This document shows positions 52,605 through 62,409 of a stretch of DNA of 64,000 bases, in pieces (position 1 is the stretch's first letter; the number at the start of each line of letters is the position of its first letter). The stretch is taken from NCBI RefSeq assembly GCF_003253995.1, contig NZ_QKZL01000003.1, positions 186,001-250,000 on the forward strand. Reading direction: 5' to 3'. Below the pieces are notes generated by a model that had not been told where the DNA came from, did no database searches, and saw only the letters and a list, made by a program, of their open reading frames with translations. This DNA comes from Palleronia aestuarii (GTDB lineage: Bacteria > Pseudomonadota > Alphaproteobacteria > Rhodobacterales > Rhodobacteraceae). The translations under genes were made by a program, and so were the position numbers.

Positions 52605-53600
52605 TCAGGCGGCTTCGGCGCTTTCCATCTCGCCGAGCACATCCGCGGCGATCTCGAAGGAGCGGAGCCGCGCGGCATGGTCGTGGATCTGTCCCGTGAG
52701 GATCAGCTCGTCGGGCCGGTGGGTCGCGATGAGGCGGCGCAGCGCGTCACGCACTTGGCCGCGGTCACCCACGGCACTGATCCTGAGCGCATGGTCGACA
52801 TTGCGGCGGATCGGCTCGCCGATTTCCGCGTCGATATCATCGACCGGGGTCGGAAGCTTGCCCGGCATACCGGTCCGCAAACGGGCGAAAGCCTGCTGCA
52901 TGGAGGTGCGCAGGTACCGCGCATCCGCTTCCGTATCCGCCGCGAAGACGTTGACGGCCAGCATGAAATGCGGCCGGTCGAGCTGCGCGGAGGGGCGGAA
53001 CCGGGCGCGGTAGATGTCGCGCGCCTCTTCCAGCGCGTCCGGCGCGAAATGCGAGGCGAATGCGTAAGGCAGGCCGAGATGCGCGGCCAGTTGCGCCCCG
53101 TAAAGGGAGGAGCCAAGGATCCAGAGGGGCACGTGCGTGCCCTCACCCGGATGCGCATGGACGGCGGCAGCGGGGTCGGGCGCGCCGAGATAGCTTTGCA
53201 GCTGCATCACGTCGGACGGGAAATCGTCGCTTCCGGGCCGCCGCAAAGCCCGCATGACGGCCATGTCTCCACCCGGCGCACGGCCGAGGCCGAGATCGAT
53301 GCGGCCCGGATGGATCGTGGCGAGCGTGCCGAACTGCTCCGCGATCGCGAGGGGGGCGTGATTGGGCAGCATGATGCCGCCGGCACCGACGCGGATCGTG
53401 CGCGTGGCCGACGCGATGTGGCCGATCAGGACGCTCGTCGCGGCGCTCGCGATGCCGGGCATGTTGTGATGTTCCGCGAGCCAGTAGCGGTGATAGCCCC
53501 AGCCTTCGGCATGGCGGGCGAGGTCGACGGAATTGGCGATCGCCTGCCCGGCATCCGAGTTTTCAGGAACGGGGGCGAGGTCGAGGACGGAATGGTGCAT
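52605..53600 (-). CDS. LLM-class flavin-dependent oxidoreductase
   Basis: A 331-residue luciferase-like monooxygenase-fold protein. Signatures are [78 protein letters not shown], the standard FMN/F420 TIM-barrel pattern. The group with this sequence usually uses FMNH2. The substrate is unknown. ATG 53600 begins [11 protein letters not shown]; longer upstream frames are not supported. It is transcribed towards the photolyase operon. Confidence 0.85.
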   Translation of the reverse strand: MHHSVLDLAPVPENSDAGQAIANSVDLARHAEGWGYHRYWLAEHHNMPGIASAATSVLIGHIASATRTIRVGAGGIMLPNHAPLAIAEQFGTLATIHPGRIDLGLGRAPGGDMAVMRALRRPGSDDFPSDVMQLQSYLGAPDPAAAVHAHPGEGTHVPLWILGSSLYGAQLAAHLGLPYAFASHFAPDALEEARDIYRARFRPSAQLDRPHFMLAVNVFAADTEADARYLRTSMQQAFARLRTGMPGKLPTPVDDIDAEIGEPIRRNVDHALRISAVGDRGQVRDALRRLIATHRPDELILTGQIHDHAARLRSFEIAADVLGEMESAEAA

Positions 53601-53655
53601 GGCGCGCGGTCTCCTTTCCCCTCCATTTGGGGGTGCCGGGCGCAACGGTAAAGGG

Positions 53656-55176
53656 TCAGCCGTCGACCGCTTCCTGCGCCCCGGTCTCGTCGTCCTCGGT
53701 CGCGGCAGGCCCGGGGGCTGTATCCGCATCCTGGTCGGGCGCCGACTCCTCGACGGGAGGGGCATTGCCCTCGACCCTCACAAGCGTGCCGTCCTCCCAG
53801 CGACCACTGGCCGAACGGCCGCCCGCATAGGTGATCGTCCCTTCACCCTGGCGTTCGCCATCGACGAACATCCCCTCGTAGACATCGCCATTGGCGTAGC
53901 GCGCGATACCGGACCCGTCGATCTCGCCCCCGCTCCACTCCCCCGCGTAGCTCGATCCGTCCGGATAGGTGATCGTTCCGGTACCGTTGCGCAGGCCATC
54001 GGCGAACTCTCCCTCGTAGACGGTACCGTCGGCATAGGTCGCGGTGCCCGTGCCCTGCCGCTTCCCCGCGACCCAGCCGCCGGTATAGCGGTAGCCGTCC
54101 GGATAGGTCATCGTGCCCTGGCCCTCGTTGCGGGCGGCGACGAAGGTACCTTCGTAGACGGCGCCGTCCGGATAGGTGGCGATGCCCGTACCCTCGATCA
54201 TCCCGCCCGACCACTCGCCCTCGTAGGTGCTGCCGTCGGGATAGGTGATCTTCCCGGTGCCCTCCGGCAGGTCGCTTTGGAACATGCCCTCGTAGACCGA
54301 TCCGTCGGAATAGGTAACGCGGCCCTCACCCTCGATCCGCCCGTCCGACCACTCGCCCGCATAGGCATATCCATCCGGCCGCGTGAACGTCCCCGTTCCG
54401 GCCCGCTCGTCCGCCTCGAAGAGGCCCTCGTAGACATCACCGTTGGCGTAGGTGACGCGCCCCTCGCCCTGGCGTTCCCCGCCGACGAGCGTGCCCTCGT
54501 AGACGTCGCCATTGGGCTGCGTCAGCGTTCCCGTGCCGGTGATCTCGCCGCCCTGCCATTCGCCGTCGTAGGTCGTGCCATCGGCCATCTCAAGCCGCCC
54601 TGTCCCCTCGCGCGCACCATCGACGATGCCGCCGTCGTAGATCGTTCCATCGGGATAGGTGATCCGCGCCTGTCCGCTTTTCGCGCCGTCGACCCAGGTT
54701 CCCTCGTAGACGTAGCCGTCCTCGCCCTCCATCCGGCCGAAGCCGTGGCGCCGGGCGTTTCGGAAGCCCCCCTCGTAGCGCGTGCCGTTGGCATAGGTCG
54801 CGACCCCCTGGCCGTCGATCCGACCGTCCGTCCACTGGCCCTCGTAGGTCGATCCATCCGCGAAGGTGATCCGGCCGTCGCCCTCGGGCTTGCCCCGCGC
54901 GAAGGTCCCCTCGTAGACGGAGCCGTCGGGAAAACGGGCCACGCCCTGGCCGCGGATCTCGCCTTCGACCCATTCGCCGGAATATTCGTAGCCGTTGGGA
55001 AGTCGGTAGGTTCCGGTGCCGTCCTGCAGTCCGTTCGCGAAGGTGCCCTCGTAGACACCGCCGTCCTCGTATTGCTTGGTGACGACATCGCCGCCAGACT
55101 GTGCCGAAGCCGTTCCGGCAAGAAGGCCGACGGCCAGGGCCAACAGGGTCTGCTGCACGATATGCCCCCTTTGCAT
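53656..55176 (-). CDS. Exported MORN-repeat protein (19 repeats)
   Basis: A 506-residue protein with a signal peptide ([19 protein letters not shown]) and 19 tandem MORN units of 23 residues, from about residue 38 to 465 (pattern VYEGTF-x-x-G-x-x-x-G-x-G-x-x-x-Y-x-D-G-x). Units alternate between ending F and W (VYEGTF versus TYEGEW), so the higher-order unit is about 46 residues (138 bp). The tail is acidic and Pro/Ala-rich ([20 protein letters not shown]). MORN repeats bind membranes or partner proteins; the periplasmic role here is unknown. It is divergent to nadE. Confidence 0.88.
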   Translation of the reverse strand: MQRGHIVQQTLLALAVGLLAGTASAQSGGDVVTKQYEDGGVYEGTFANGLQDGTGTYRLPNGYEYSGEWVEGEIRGQGVARFPDGSVYEGTFARGKPEGDGRITFADGSTYEGQWTDGRIDGQGVATYANGTRYEGGFRNARRHGFGRMEGEDGYVYEGTWVDGAKSGQARITYPDGTIYDGGIVDGAREGTGRLEMADGTTYDGEWQGGEITGTGTLTQPNGDVYEGTLVGGERQGEGRVTYANGDVYEGLFEADERAGTGTFTRPDGYAYAGEWSDGRIEGEGRVTYSDGSVYEGMFQSDLPEGTGKITYPDGSTYEGEWSGGMIEGTGIATYPDGAVYEGTFVAARNEGQGTMTYPDGYRYTGGWVAGKRQGTGTATYADGTVYEGEFADGLRNGTGTITYPDGSSYAGEWSGGEIDGSGIARYANGDVYEGMFVDGERQGEGTITYAGGRSASGRWEDGTLVRVEGNAPPVEESAPDQDADTAPGPAATEDDETGAQEAVDG

Positions 55177-55317
55177 GGCGTCGGTTCGTCCGCCGCCCGG
55201 GTTGCGAGTTGGCGTCGAAAGTAAGGGTCGCGTCCGCGCGCCGCAATGATTTTCGCCCGCCCGTATCTTTCCATCCGGAGCAGTTCTGCTAAGCCCGTCG
55301 CCAAAGAAAGGCGTGGA

Positions 55318-56976
55318 ATGACCGACGAATTTCGCCTCACGCTGGCGCAGCTCAATCCCGTCGTGGGCGACCTCGACGGAAATGCGAAACTTGCCCGGGA
55401 GGCATGGGGGGAGGCGCGGTCCGCCGGCGCCGGCATGATCGCCTTCACCGAGATGTTCATCACCGGCTACCAGATCCAGGACCTGGTGATGAAGCCTGCC
55501 TTCGCCGCGGCCGCGATGGACACGATCGAGCGGCTCGCCGTCGAGTGCGCGGACGGCCCCGCTATCGGGATCGGCGGCCCCTATGCGGTGGAGGGCAAGC
55601 TTTATAACGCCTACTGGATTCTCGAGGGTGGGCGCGTCGCGGCGCGGGTCCTGAAGCACCGCCTGCCCAACAAGGAGGTCTTCGACGAGGTCCGCATCTA
55701 CGATTCCGGTCCGATCACGGGGCCCTATCGCGTCGGCCCCATCCGGATCGGCACACCGATCTGCGAGGATGCGTGGACCGGCGACGTTGCCGAGGCGATG
55801 GCGGAATCGGGGGCGGAGATCCTGCTCGTCCCGAACGGCTCGCCGTATCATCGGGGCAAGTTCGACACCCGGCTCTCGCTCATGGTGGCGCGGACGATCG
55901 AGACGGGGCTCTCCTCGATCTATCTCAACATGGTGGGCGGACAGGACGATCAGGTCTTCGACGGCGCCTCCTTCGTCCTCAATCCGGGCGGCGTCCTCAC
56001 GCATCAGATGCCGGCCTTCGATAGCGCACTTGCCCATGTCGATCTGGTGCGGACCGAAGCGGGATGGCGGGCGAAGGACGGCGAGAAGTCAAAATTGCCC
56101 GATGCCTGGGAACAGGATTACCACGCGATGGTGGTGGGTCTGCGCGACTATTGCGGGAAGTCCGGGTTCGGCAAGGTGCTGCTCGGTCTTTCGGGCGGAA
56201 TCGATTCCGCCATCGTCGCGACGATCGCCGCCGACGCACTCGGTCCCGACAACGTCCGCTGCGTGATGCTGCCGTCCGAATACACGTCGAAAGCCTCCCT
56301 CGACGACGCCGCGGCGGTGGCACGCAATCTCGGCTGCCGTCTCGACGAGGTCGGGATCGAGGGGCCGCGAAAGGCGGTGACGGAGGCGCTGGCGCATCTC
56401 TTCGAAGGGCGCGAGCCGGATCTCACCGAAGAGAACATCCAGTCCCGCCTGCGGGGCCTGAGCCTGATGGCGATCTCCAACAAGTTCGGAGAGATGCTGC
56501 TCACCACCGGCAACAAGTCCGAAGTGGCGGTCGGCTACGCGACGATCTACGGCGACATGGCGGGCGGCTACAATCCGATCAAGGATCTTTACAAGACGCG
56601 CGTCTTCGAGACCTGCCGCTGGCGCAACGCCAACCATCGCGACTGGATGCTCGGCCCATCCGGAGAGGTGATCCCGCCGGGCGTGATCGACAAGCCGCCC
56701 ACCGCCGAACTTCGTGCCGACCAGCGCGACGACGAAAGTCTGCCGCCCTACGAGGTGCTCGACGTCCTTCTCGAAGAGCTGATCGACAACGAGGCGTCGG
56801 TGGCCGAGATCGTCGCCAAGGGCTTCGATCGCGATATGGTGAAGAAGGTCGAGGCGCTGATCTATGCAAGCGAATACAAGCGCATGCAATCGGCGCCGGG
56901 TCCCCGCCTGACGCGCCGGAGCTTCTGGCTCGATCGCCGCTACCCGATCGTCAATCGCTGGCGCGATCCCTCCTGA
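55318..56976 (+). CDS. nadE: Glutamine-dependent NAD+ synthase
   Basis: A 552-residue two-domain enzyme. The N-terminal nitrilase-like glutaminase domain shows Glu in FTEMFITGYQ, Lys in KHRLPNKEVFDE and the nucleophile Cys in IGTPICEDAW. The C-terminal synthetase domain shows the PP-loop VLLGLSGGIDSAIVATIAADALG and GNKSEVAVGYATIYGDMAGGYNPIKDLYKT. It amidates nicotinate adenine dinucleotide using glutamine-derived ammonia. Start ATG 55318. Confidence 0.96.
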   Translation: MTDEFRLTLAQLNPVVGDLDGNAKLAREAWGEARSAGAGMIAFTEMFITGYQIQDLVMKPAFAAAAMDTIERLAVECADGPAIGIGGPYAVEGKLYNAYWILEGGRVAARVLKHRLPNKEVFDEVRIYDSGPITGPYRVGPIRIGTPICEDAWTGDVAEAMAESGAEILLVPNGSPYHRGKFDTRLSLMVARTIETGLSSIYLNMVGGQDDQVFDGASFVLNPGGVLTHQMPAFDSALAHVDLVRTEAGWRAKDGEKSKLPDAWEQDYHAMVVGLRDYCGKSGFGKVLLGLSGGIDSAIVATIAADALGPDNVRCVMLPSEYTSKASLDDAAAVARNLGCRLDEVGIEGPRKAVTEALAHLFEGREPDLTEENIQSRLRGLSLMAISNKFGEMLLTTGNKSEVAVGYATIYGDMAGGYNPIKDLYKTRVFETCRWRNANHRDWMLGPSGEVIPPGVIDKPPTAELRADQRDDESLPPYEVLDVLLEELIDNEASVAEIVAKGFDRDMVKKVEALIYASEYKRMQSAPGPRLTRRSFWLDRRYPIVNRWRDPS

Positions 56977-57193
56977 TCCCGTCCGGACGGTGCAGTTCAC
57001 GCGACCTCGGATCGGACAGCTCCCGGTCCTAGTACAGCAGGCATCCGGGATCACCTGATCGGGTCAGGCAGTACGCGCGTTCTTCGACCCTTCGCCTACA
57101 TCATTCTCCGTAGGTGTCCGCCGACAGGTTCAGGAAGAGCGTGGGAATGCCCACGAAACGTTTGGTCCGCAATATTATTTTTAGAACGGACAC

Positions 57194-57718
57194 TTATGAT
57201 GCGCCAACGGCTCGATCCTTTGTGAATTCCATCCGGTAGACCACCTCTTCTCCGGTGGTCGGATCGACGCCAGGAGCTCCGTTGATGAACAGCCGATCTC
57301 CTTCGAGCGTGAACGGACGGTCGAGCGCCCCGCGCCAGGTCGGGTTCCACGACCCGTCGACCTCATGGATGACCCGATTTCCCTCTATACGGTACGAGGC
57401 GACATAAGCGAGCATGTCGTCGAAGAGCCTCGCTTTCTCCTCCATCGTCCACGCCCGATCTCGTGGCGGGAAACGATCGCGACGGAACACCGATGCCATC
57501 ACGCGCCCGCAGCGATGGTATGCGATATAGCCGATCGGAGAGGGCCCCAACGCGTCTGTGATCTCTCCGGTCGCGACGGACGTTCGGGTCCAGGCATCCA
57601 TACGCCACGAACCGATCAATGCCTCGAGTCCCGCCACCAATGCATCCTCCCGCCGACTTGCGTTCTTAATAATGCACGCGGTTCGATCCTGTCGCCAGTG
57701 CGCCTGCGCGCGGGTCAT
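57194..57718 (-). CDS. Lipocalin-like domain protein
   Basis: About 174 residues. The core GSWRMDAWTRTSVATGEITDALGPSPIGYIAYHRCGRVMASVFRRDR matches the lipocalin-like pattern L-x-G-x-W-x-L...G-P-x-x-x-G-x-I-x-Y-x-x-x-G. Later strands are YRIEGNRVIHEVDGSWNPTWRG and FTLEGDRLFING. There is no signal peptide, so it should be cytoplasmic; the ligand is unknown. The start is uncertain: ATG 57718 is used, while 57784 would be longer. The 57000-57190 stretch before its stop and after nadE holds no gene I can see. Confidence 0.65.
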   Translation of the reverse strand: MTRAQAHWRQDRTACIIKNASRREDALVAGLEALIGSWRMDAWTRTSVATGEITDALGPSPIGYIAYHRCGRVMASVFRRDRFPPRDRAWTMEEKARLFDDMLAYVASYRIEGNRVIHEVDGSWNPTWRGALDRPFTLEGDRLFINGAPGVDPTTGEEVVYRMEFTKDRAVGAS

Positions 57719-57782
57719 GCAAGACTGGCCGATCCCAAGCGACCCTAAAAGCTGCCAATGAAGTTCGCGGTCATGCCCAAAC

Positions 57783-57812
57783 AAAAAAAAGCCCGCCGGA
57801 AAACCGGCGGGC
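57783..57812 (-). terminator. Rho-independent terminator after the Bax-inhibitor-1 gene
   Basis: On the minus strand, GCCCGCCGG-TTTT-CCGGCGGGC forms a perfect 9-bp stem (57791-57799 with 57804-57812) followed by eight T. It lies about 33 bp past the stop of the gene at 57846 and precedes the lipocalin-like gene. Confidence 0.93.
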
Positions 57813-57845
57813 CTGGCATCGTCGTCCGATGATCCGATCAGCGGA

Positions 57846-58622
57846 TCATTCGCGGTTCCCCATGAAGCTCAGGAGGAACATGAAGAGGTTGATGAAGTCG
57901 AGATAGAGGTTCAACGCCCCCATGATCGCCGACTTGGCGAGCCATTCACGGTCCATCGAATGCGCATGCTGGATGTAGTCGTTCTTGATCCGCTGTGTGT
58001 CATAGGCGGTCAGGGCCGCGAAGATCAGCACGCCGAGCGCCGAGATCGCGAACATGATCGCGGGCGAGGCCAGGAAGATGTTCACGATCGACGCGACGAT
58101 CAGGCCGATCACGCCCATGATAAGGAAGCTGCCCCAGCCGGAGATATCCTTCTTGGTCGTGTAGCCCCAAAGCGACAGGCCCGCGAAGGCGATCGCCGTG
58201 ATGAGGAACGTCTGCGCGATCGACACACCCGTGTAGACGATGAAGATCGAGCTCAGCGACAGGCCCATCAGCACCGCGAAGGTGTAGAAGAAGAGCTGCG
58301 CACCGGCCGCGGAGATGCGGTTGATGACCGCCCCGAACGCAAAGACCATGATCAGCGGTGCGAACATGATGAGCCAGCGCAGCGGCGAGGCATAGATGGC
58401 CTGCCCGAACTGCGTGAGGAACGTGTCGTTGGCGATCTGCGCGGTGGCACCCGACGGATCGGCCGTGGTGGCTAGACCGGCGAAGGACCAAGCGGCAAGA
58501 CCCGTGATGACCATGCCGACGGACATCGTTCCGTAGACCTTGTTCATGTGAGCCCGTAGACCCTGATCGATCTCGGCGGCGCGCGTCCCTGCGCCAGTCC
58601 GGATCGTCTGATAGTCAGCCAT
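57846..58622 (-). CDS. Bax inhibitor-1 / YccA family membrane protein
   Basis: A 258-residue protein with seven hydrophobic segments (for example ITGLAAWSFAGLATT, WLIMFAPLIMVFAFGAVI, FLITAIAFAGLSLWGY, FLIMGVIGLIVASIVNIFLA, ALGVLIFAALTAYDTQRI, ALNLYLDFINLFMFLLSFMGNRE). The ALTAYDTQxI and LYLDFINLF motifs are diagnostic for the BI-1/TMBIM family. Related proteins act as calcium leak channels or interact with FtsH; the bacterial role is not settled. Followed by a clear terminator. Confidence 0.9.
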   Translation of the reverse strand: MADYQTIRTGAGTRAAEIDQGLRAHMNKVYGTMSVGMVITGLAAWSFAGLATTADPSGATAQIANDTFLTQFGQAIYASPLRWLIMFAPLIMVFAFGAVINRISAAGAQLFFYTFAVLMGLSLSSIFIVYTGVSIAQTFLITAIAFAGLSLWGYTTKKDISGWGSFLIMGVIGLIVASIVNIFLASPAIMFAISALGVLIFAALTAYDTQRIKNDYIQHAHSMDREWLAKSAIMGALNLYLDFINLFMFLLSFMGNRE

Positions 58623-58760
58623 TGATCGCCTCCAAGATGCCTAGTTATGCCGGGCGGTGAATGGATCCCGTACCCTCCACATCGATATTGTCAGGAGAGC
58701 ACGATATTTCAAGATACATTGGCATCGCGCGATCGTGAACTCCGGCGGCAATTCGTAGGT

Positions 58761-59021
58761 TCAGGTCCGGTGGTTCGAGGTATCGTCCCAGAAAGGTCTG
58801 GCCGTCTCTCTGCGCGCGTCCTCTCGTGTCACCCCGATATCGGCAAGATGTTCGGGTCCTAGATATGCCAGCGCCTGCCGTCCCCGACGGAGTTGGCTCC
58901 AGCGCGCGAAGGTTGCACGCAGGCTGAAGTGGACCGGTATGCGGGGTAGATATGTACCGGATATCGAATAGCTCGTGGATTTTGTCTCCGTGATTGGAGG
59001 GGGACGTTTGATCAGTTCCAT
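58761..59021 (-). CDS. DUF1127 protein
   Basis: An 86-residue protein whose C-terminal half RRGRQALAYLGPEHLADIGVTREDARRETARPFWDD is a clear DUF1127 domain (R-x-x-L-x-x-L-x-x-x-x-L-x-D-I-G-x-x-R-x-x-A). Some small DUF1127 proteins bind RNA or affect phosphate and stress physiology in alphaproteobacteria. It lies divergent to the LysR gene, 69 bp apart, a layout often seen in Rhodobacterales and suggesting control by that regulator (inference). Confidence 0.82.
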   Translation of the reverse strand: MELIKRPPPITETKSTSYSISGTYLPRIPVHFSLRATFARWSQLRRGRQALAYLGPEHLADIGVTREDARRETARPFWDDTSNHRT

Positions 59022-59090
59022 TGATCTATACGGAAGCGAGAGCTATACCGAAAACGAATGATATTGACGTGACGCATCAGGAAATTTGAT

Positions 59091-59987
59091 ATGCCGAAGA
59101 ACCTCGACCTGACTGCCCTGCGTTCGTTCGTTGCTGTCGCGGAGAAGGGTGGGGTCACGCGTGCCTCGGGCTATCTCAACCTGACGCAATCGGCGGTCTC
59201 GATGCAGCTAAAGCGTCTCGAGGAAAGCCTCGGCCTCGGCCTCATCGACCGATCGGCCCGCAGCGTTTCCCTCACGGCCACCGGGGAGCAGCTGCTGTCA
59301 TACGCAAGACGGATGCTCGATCTCAACGATGAGGTCATGGCGCGGATGACCGATACGGCCTTCGAGGGGGAGATTGTCCTCGGCGTGCCGCATGACGTCA
59401 TATATCCCGCGATCCCCAACGTCTTGCACCAGTTCGCGACCGATTTTCCGAGGATGCGGGTTAAGCTCCACTCCCAGCACACGAGCGGCCTGAAGGAGAT
59501 GCTCGCCCGCGGGCAATGCGACTTCATCCTGACGACGGAAGACACGCTCGATCCCGGAGGCGAAACGCTCGCGACCATCCCGCTCGTCTGGATCGGGGCA
59601 CCGAACGGCACGGCATGGCGCGAACGGCCCTTGCGACTTGCATTCTGCACCAACTGCATCTTTCGCAAGGGCGCGCAGCGCGCTCTCGATGCGGCGGGGA
59701 TCGATTGGGAGATGGCCATCGAGTCCGATTCCGACCACGCCGCCGAAGCGACCGTGGCCGCCGATCTCGGGGTCTATGCCGTGCTCGACGGCACGCAACC
59801 GCCCTATATCGAGCGCGTCCCCACAGGCTCCGGACTGCCCGATCTCGCGGCGCAGAACATCAACCTCTATGCATCGGGAATGGTGAAGGGGGAAGTCGCG
59901 CAGGTCCTCACTGATCTGCTGCGGCAGAACTACCGGACGATGTCCCGGCCGCGCAGCGCGATCCGGGGCGTCGCAGCGGCCGAATGA
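59091..59987 (+). CDS. LysR-family transcriptional regulator
   Basis: A 298-residue LTTR. The N-terminal winged HTH is LDLTALRSFVAVAEKGGVTRASGYLNLTQSAVSMQLKRLEESLGLGLIDRSARSVSLTATGEQLL. The C-terminal effector domain starts at about residue 92 (EGEIVLGVPHDVIYPAIPNVLHQFATDFPRMRV). The ligand is unknown. It probably controls itself and the divergent DUF1127 gene from the 69-bp shared interval. Confidence 0.9.
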   Translation: MPKNLDLTALRSFVAVAEKGGVTRASGYLNLTQSAVSMQLKRLEESLGLGLIDRSARSVSLTATGEQLLSYARRMLDLNDEVMARMTDTAFEGEIVLGVPHDVIYPAIPNVLHQFATDFPRMRVKLHSQHTSGLKEMLARGQCDFILTTEDTLDPGGETLATIPLVWIGAPNGTAWRERPLRLAFCTNCIFRKGAQRALDAAGIDWEMAIESDSDHAAEATVAADLGVYAVLDGTQPPYIERVPTGSGLPDLAAQNINLYASGMVKGEVAQVLTDLLRQNYRTMSRPRSAIRGVAAAE

Positions 59988-59996
59988 GAGCCGTAG

Positions 59997-60959
59997 CTAT
60001 CCCATCGTGATGACGATTTTCCCGGTGGCCTTGCGTTCGCGAAGGAGTGCAAGGCCCTCCGAGGCACGCTCGAAGGGCAGATGTTGGGAGATGTGCGGCC
60101 GCAGATGCCCGTCGGCATGCCACTTCATGAGAGTTGCCAGGCTTTCTTTCAAGACCTCCGGGGCGAACTGCGCATAGGCCCCCCAGTAAATCCCGATCAG
60201 GCTCGTGTTCTTCACGAGAAGATGGTTGAGCGCCACCTCCGGAACCGTGCCGCTCGCGAACCCCACGACGAGCGCACGACCTTCAGGGCGGCACGCGCGG
60301 AGGGCATGCTTCATCGCCTCGCCCCCCACGGCATCGAAGACGACGTCGCAGCCGCCGAGATCGAGGAGGGCGGCTCGCAGGTCGGGCGTCTCCGCGTCGA
60401 TCACGTAATGGGCGCCCGCCTCCTGCGCGACGGACAACTTCTGGCGCCCGCGCGCCACGGCGATGACCCTGGCGCCGAGATGGCGGCCGATCTCTACAGC
60501 GGCAAGCCCGACGCCACCGGCGGCCCCGAGGATCACGAGCGTCTCTCCCCGGGCGAGGCGAGCGCGGCGGTCGAGAGCGAGATGCGCGGTCCCGTAGGCG
60601 ATCTGGAACCCCGCGGCGATGTCGAAGGGCATCGTGTCGGGCAGCCGGATCGCGCGGTCCGCGTCGAAGACACCGAAATGCGCCAATCCGCCCTGACCGG
60701 CATAGACTGCGACGCGATCTCCCGGAGCGAACGCAACGTCATCCGACCCCACCGCATCGATCGTGCCCGCGACCTCCAACCCGAGCGTGAAGGGCAAGGC
60801 AGGCCGCTCCTGGTACGATCCACGCGCCAAGAGAAGGTCGGCGAAGTTCAGTCCGCATGCGGCAATCTTTAGGCGGATTTCCCCGGTTTTTGGAGGAGGG
60901 CAATCAATTTCACGCATTTGTGGCTGCTGCGTATGCGAATGAACTTGAAGCGCCTGCAT
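59997..60959 (-). CDS. NADPH:quinone oxidoreductase family protein (MDR superfamily)
   Basis: A 320-residue medium-chain dehydrogenase/reductase without structural zinc. Signatures are the GroES-like start (IRLKIAACGLNFADLLLARGSYQERPALPFTLGLEVAGTIDAVGSDD) and the Rossmann motif LVILGAAGGVGLAAVEIGRHLGARVIAVARG. It probably reduces quinones or other carbonyls with NADPH. It converges on the LysR gene, whose stop is 9 bp away. Confidence 0.87.
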   Translation of the reverse strand: MQALQVHSHTQQPQMREIDCPPPKTGEIRLKIAACGLNFADLLLARGSYQERPALPFTLGLEVAGTIDAVGSDDVAFAPGDRVAVYAGQGGLAHFGVFDADRAIRLPDTMPFDIAAGFQIAYGTAHLALDRRARLARGETLVILGAAGGVGLAAVEIGRHLGARVIAVARGRQKLSVAQEAGAHYVIDAETPDLRAALLDLGGCDVVFDAVGGEAMKHALRACRPEGRALVVGFASGTVPEVALNHLLVKNTSLIGIYWGAYAQFAPEVLKESLATLMKWHADGHLRPHISQHLPFERASEGLALLRERKATGKIVITMG

Positions 60960-61153
60960 GGCATGTTCCTTTTAGTGGAAACCAATTCGTGCTATACAAC
61001 CTTGCCGGAATGTACTTTGCGATCGTCGATAGGAACCCGACCTATCCCCAGCGTGATACAGGGTTAATTTGCGACCTGTCTATTTGGGCAGGTTGCGCAA
61101 ATGGTTGTTTGCGAGCGATTTGGTTCAACCAGGATGATAGGGGATGGGATGAT

Positions 61154-61531
61154 ATGAAGCACCCGGTAGACGTTCATGTGGGCAAACGTGTCCGCCATCG
61201 CAGATGGATGGTCGGCATGACCCAGCAACAACTTGCCGAAAAAGTCGGCATCAAGTTTCAACAGATCCAGAAGTACGAAACCGGCATGAACCGCGTCAGT
61301 GCCTCCCGTCTCTGGGACATCGCAGATGCGCTCGAGGTTCCGGTGGCGTTCTTCTTCGAGGGGATCGATCAGGCCGAGGCAGACATGCCGATGTCCGAAG
61401 GCCTCGGCCCGAAGACGGACCTGCTCGCCGACCGCGAAGCGCTTGAACTCGTGCGCTCGTATTACGCGATCCCGGAGGCGCAGCGCCGCCGGCTCTTCGA
61501 ACTAGCGCGCGTTCTGAGCGACGTCGCCTGA
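61154..61531 (+). CDS. XRE-family transcriptional regulator
   Basis: A 125-residue regulator. The HTH is VGKRVRHRRWMVGMTQQQLAEKVGIKFQQIQKYETGMNRVSASRLWDIADALEVPVAFFFEG, closely like alphaproteobacterial regulators that begin DxHVGxRVRxRR. The C-terminal helical part (REALELVRSYYAIPEAQRRRLFELARVL) is typical of this group. ATG 61154; the longer frame upstream overlaps the divergent quinone oxidoreductase and is rejected. Targets unknown. Confidence 0.88.
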   Translation: MKHPVDVHVGKRVRHRRWMVGMTQQQLAEKVGIKFQQIQKYETGMNRVSASRLWDIADALEVPVAFFFEGIDQAEADMPMSEGLGPKTDLLADREALELVRSYYAIPEAQRRRLFELARVLSDVA

Positions 61532-61611
61532 CGGAACGGCCGTTCCCGCCCCTGGTCCAGCTCACGGATCACAAGGGGGCGGGACGGCCGTGAAAGAGAT
61601 CGGTCGCCTCC

Positions 61612-62409
61612 ATGCCGCACGATGCAGGCCTCATCCAGGAACTGATGGAGACGGCCCATGCGGCCGTCGACATCGCGAGACCCGAGACATTGCGATATTT
61701 CCGCAAGCCGGGACTGATGACGGCGAACAAGACGACGGATGGTTTCGATCCCGTCACCGAAGGGGATCGAGCCGCGGAACGGGCCATGCGGGAGCTTTTG
61801 GCCCGCAAACGGCCAGACGATGCCGTTCTGGGCGAAGAATTCCCGCCCGTCTCAGGTACGAGCGGGCTGACCTGGATCCTCGATCCGATCGACGGGACCC
61901 GGGCCTACATGTCCGGCGCGCCGAGCTGGGGTATCCTGCTCGCCGTGGCCGACGAGGATGGCCCGATCCTCGGGATCGTCGACCAGCCCTATATCGGCGA
62001 GCGGTTCGTGGGAGGACCTGACGGCGCCTGGCTCGATGGCCCCGCAGGACGCATTGCCCTCGAGACGCGGGATACGTCCGACCTTTCCGAGGCCATTCTT
62101 TTCACGACGTATCCGGAAGTCGGCACCGAAGAAGAAAGCGCGGCATTCTGGCGCCTCGCGGCCCGCGTGAAACTGACGCGATACGGGCTCGACTGCTATG
62201 CCTATGCGCTCCTCGCGGCCGGTCAGATCGACCTAGTGGTCGAGGCGGGATTGCAGACCTATGACATTCAGGGCCCGATGGCCGTCGTCCGCGCCGCGGG
62301 TGGCATCGTCACGGACTGGCAGGGTGGAGACGCGTCCAACGGCGGTCGTGTGATCGCGGCCGCGAACAGAGCCCTTCACGAACAGGCTCTCGCCCTTCTT
62401 GCGACGTGA
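61612..62409 (+). CDS. hisN: Inositol-monophosphatase-family histidinol-phosphatase
   Basis: A 265-residue metal-dependent phosphatase. Motifs are EEFPPVSGTSGLTWILDPIDGTRAYMSGAPSWGILLAV (metal ligands Glu, Asp-Pro-x-Asp-Gly-Thr) and ASNGGRVIAA, with the third metal Asp in LQTYDIQGPMAVVRAAGG. HisN-type enzymes with the R-x-Y-M-S-G-x-P motif dephosphorylate histidinol phosphate. Inositol or other monophosphate activity is possible. Confidence 0.85.
   Translation: MPHDAGLIQELMETAHAAVDIARPETLRYFRKPGLMTANKTTDGFDPVTEGDRAAERAMRELLARKRPDDAVLGEEFPPVSGTSGLTWILDPIDGTRAYMSGAPSWGILLAVADEDGPILGIVDQPYIGERFVGGPDGAWLDGPAGRIALETRDTSDLSEAILFTTYPEVGTEEESAAFWRLAARVKLTRYGLDCYAYALLAAGQIDLVVEAGLQTYDIQGPMAVVRAAGGIVTDWQGGDASNGGRVIAAANRALHEQALALLAT

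Noticed and set aside
53800-55080. Possible CRISPR array because of regular repeats
   Set aside because: The 69-bp period lies in frame in the MORN gene, with degenerate copies and no spacer pattern. No CRISPR array or cas gene was seen.
53533-55224. A 563-residue plus-strand frame with repeats (VDGAVGIG and similar)
   Set aside because: It is the antisense reading of the MORN repeats. The periodicity comes from the real gene, not from a second repeat protein.
60857-61531. A longer 224-residue form of the XRE regulator
   Set aside because: The first 99 codons overlap the divergent quinone oxidoreductase start and have no domain character; the HTH protein begins at 61154.
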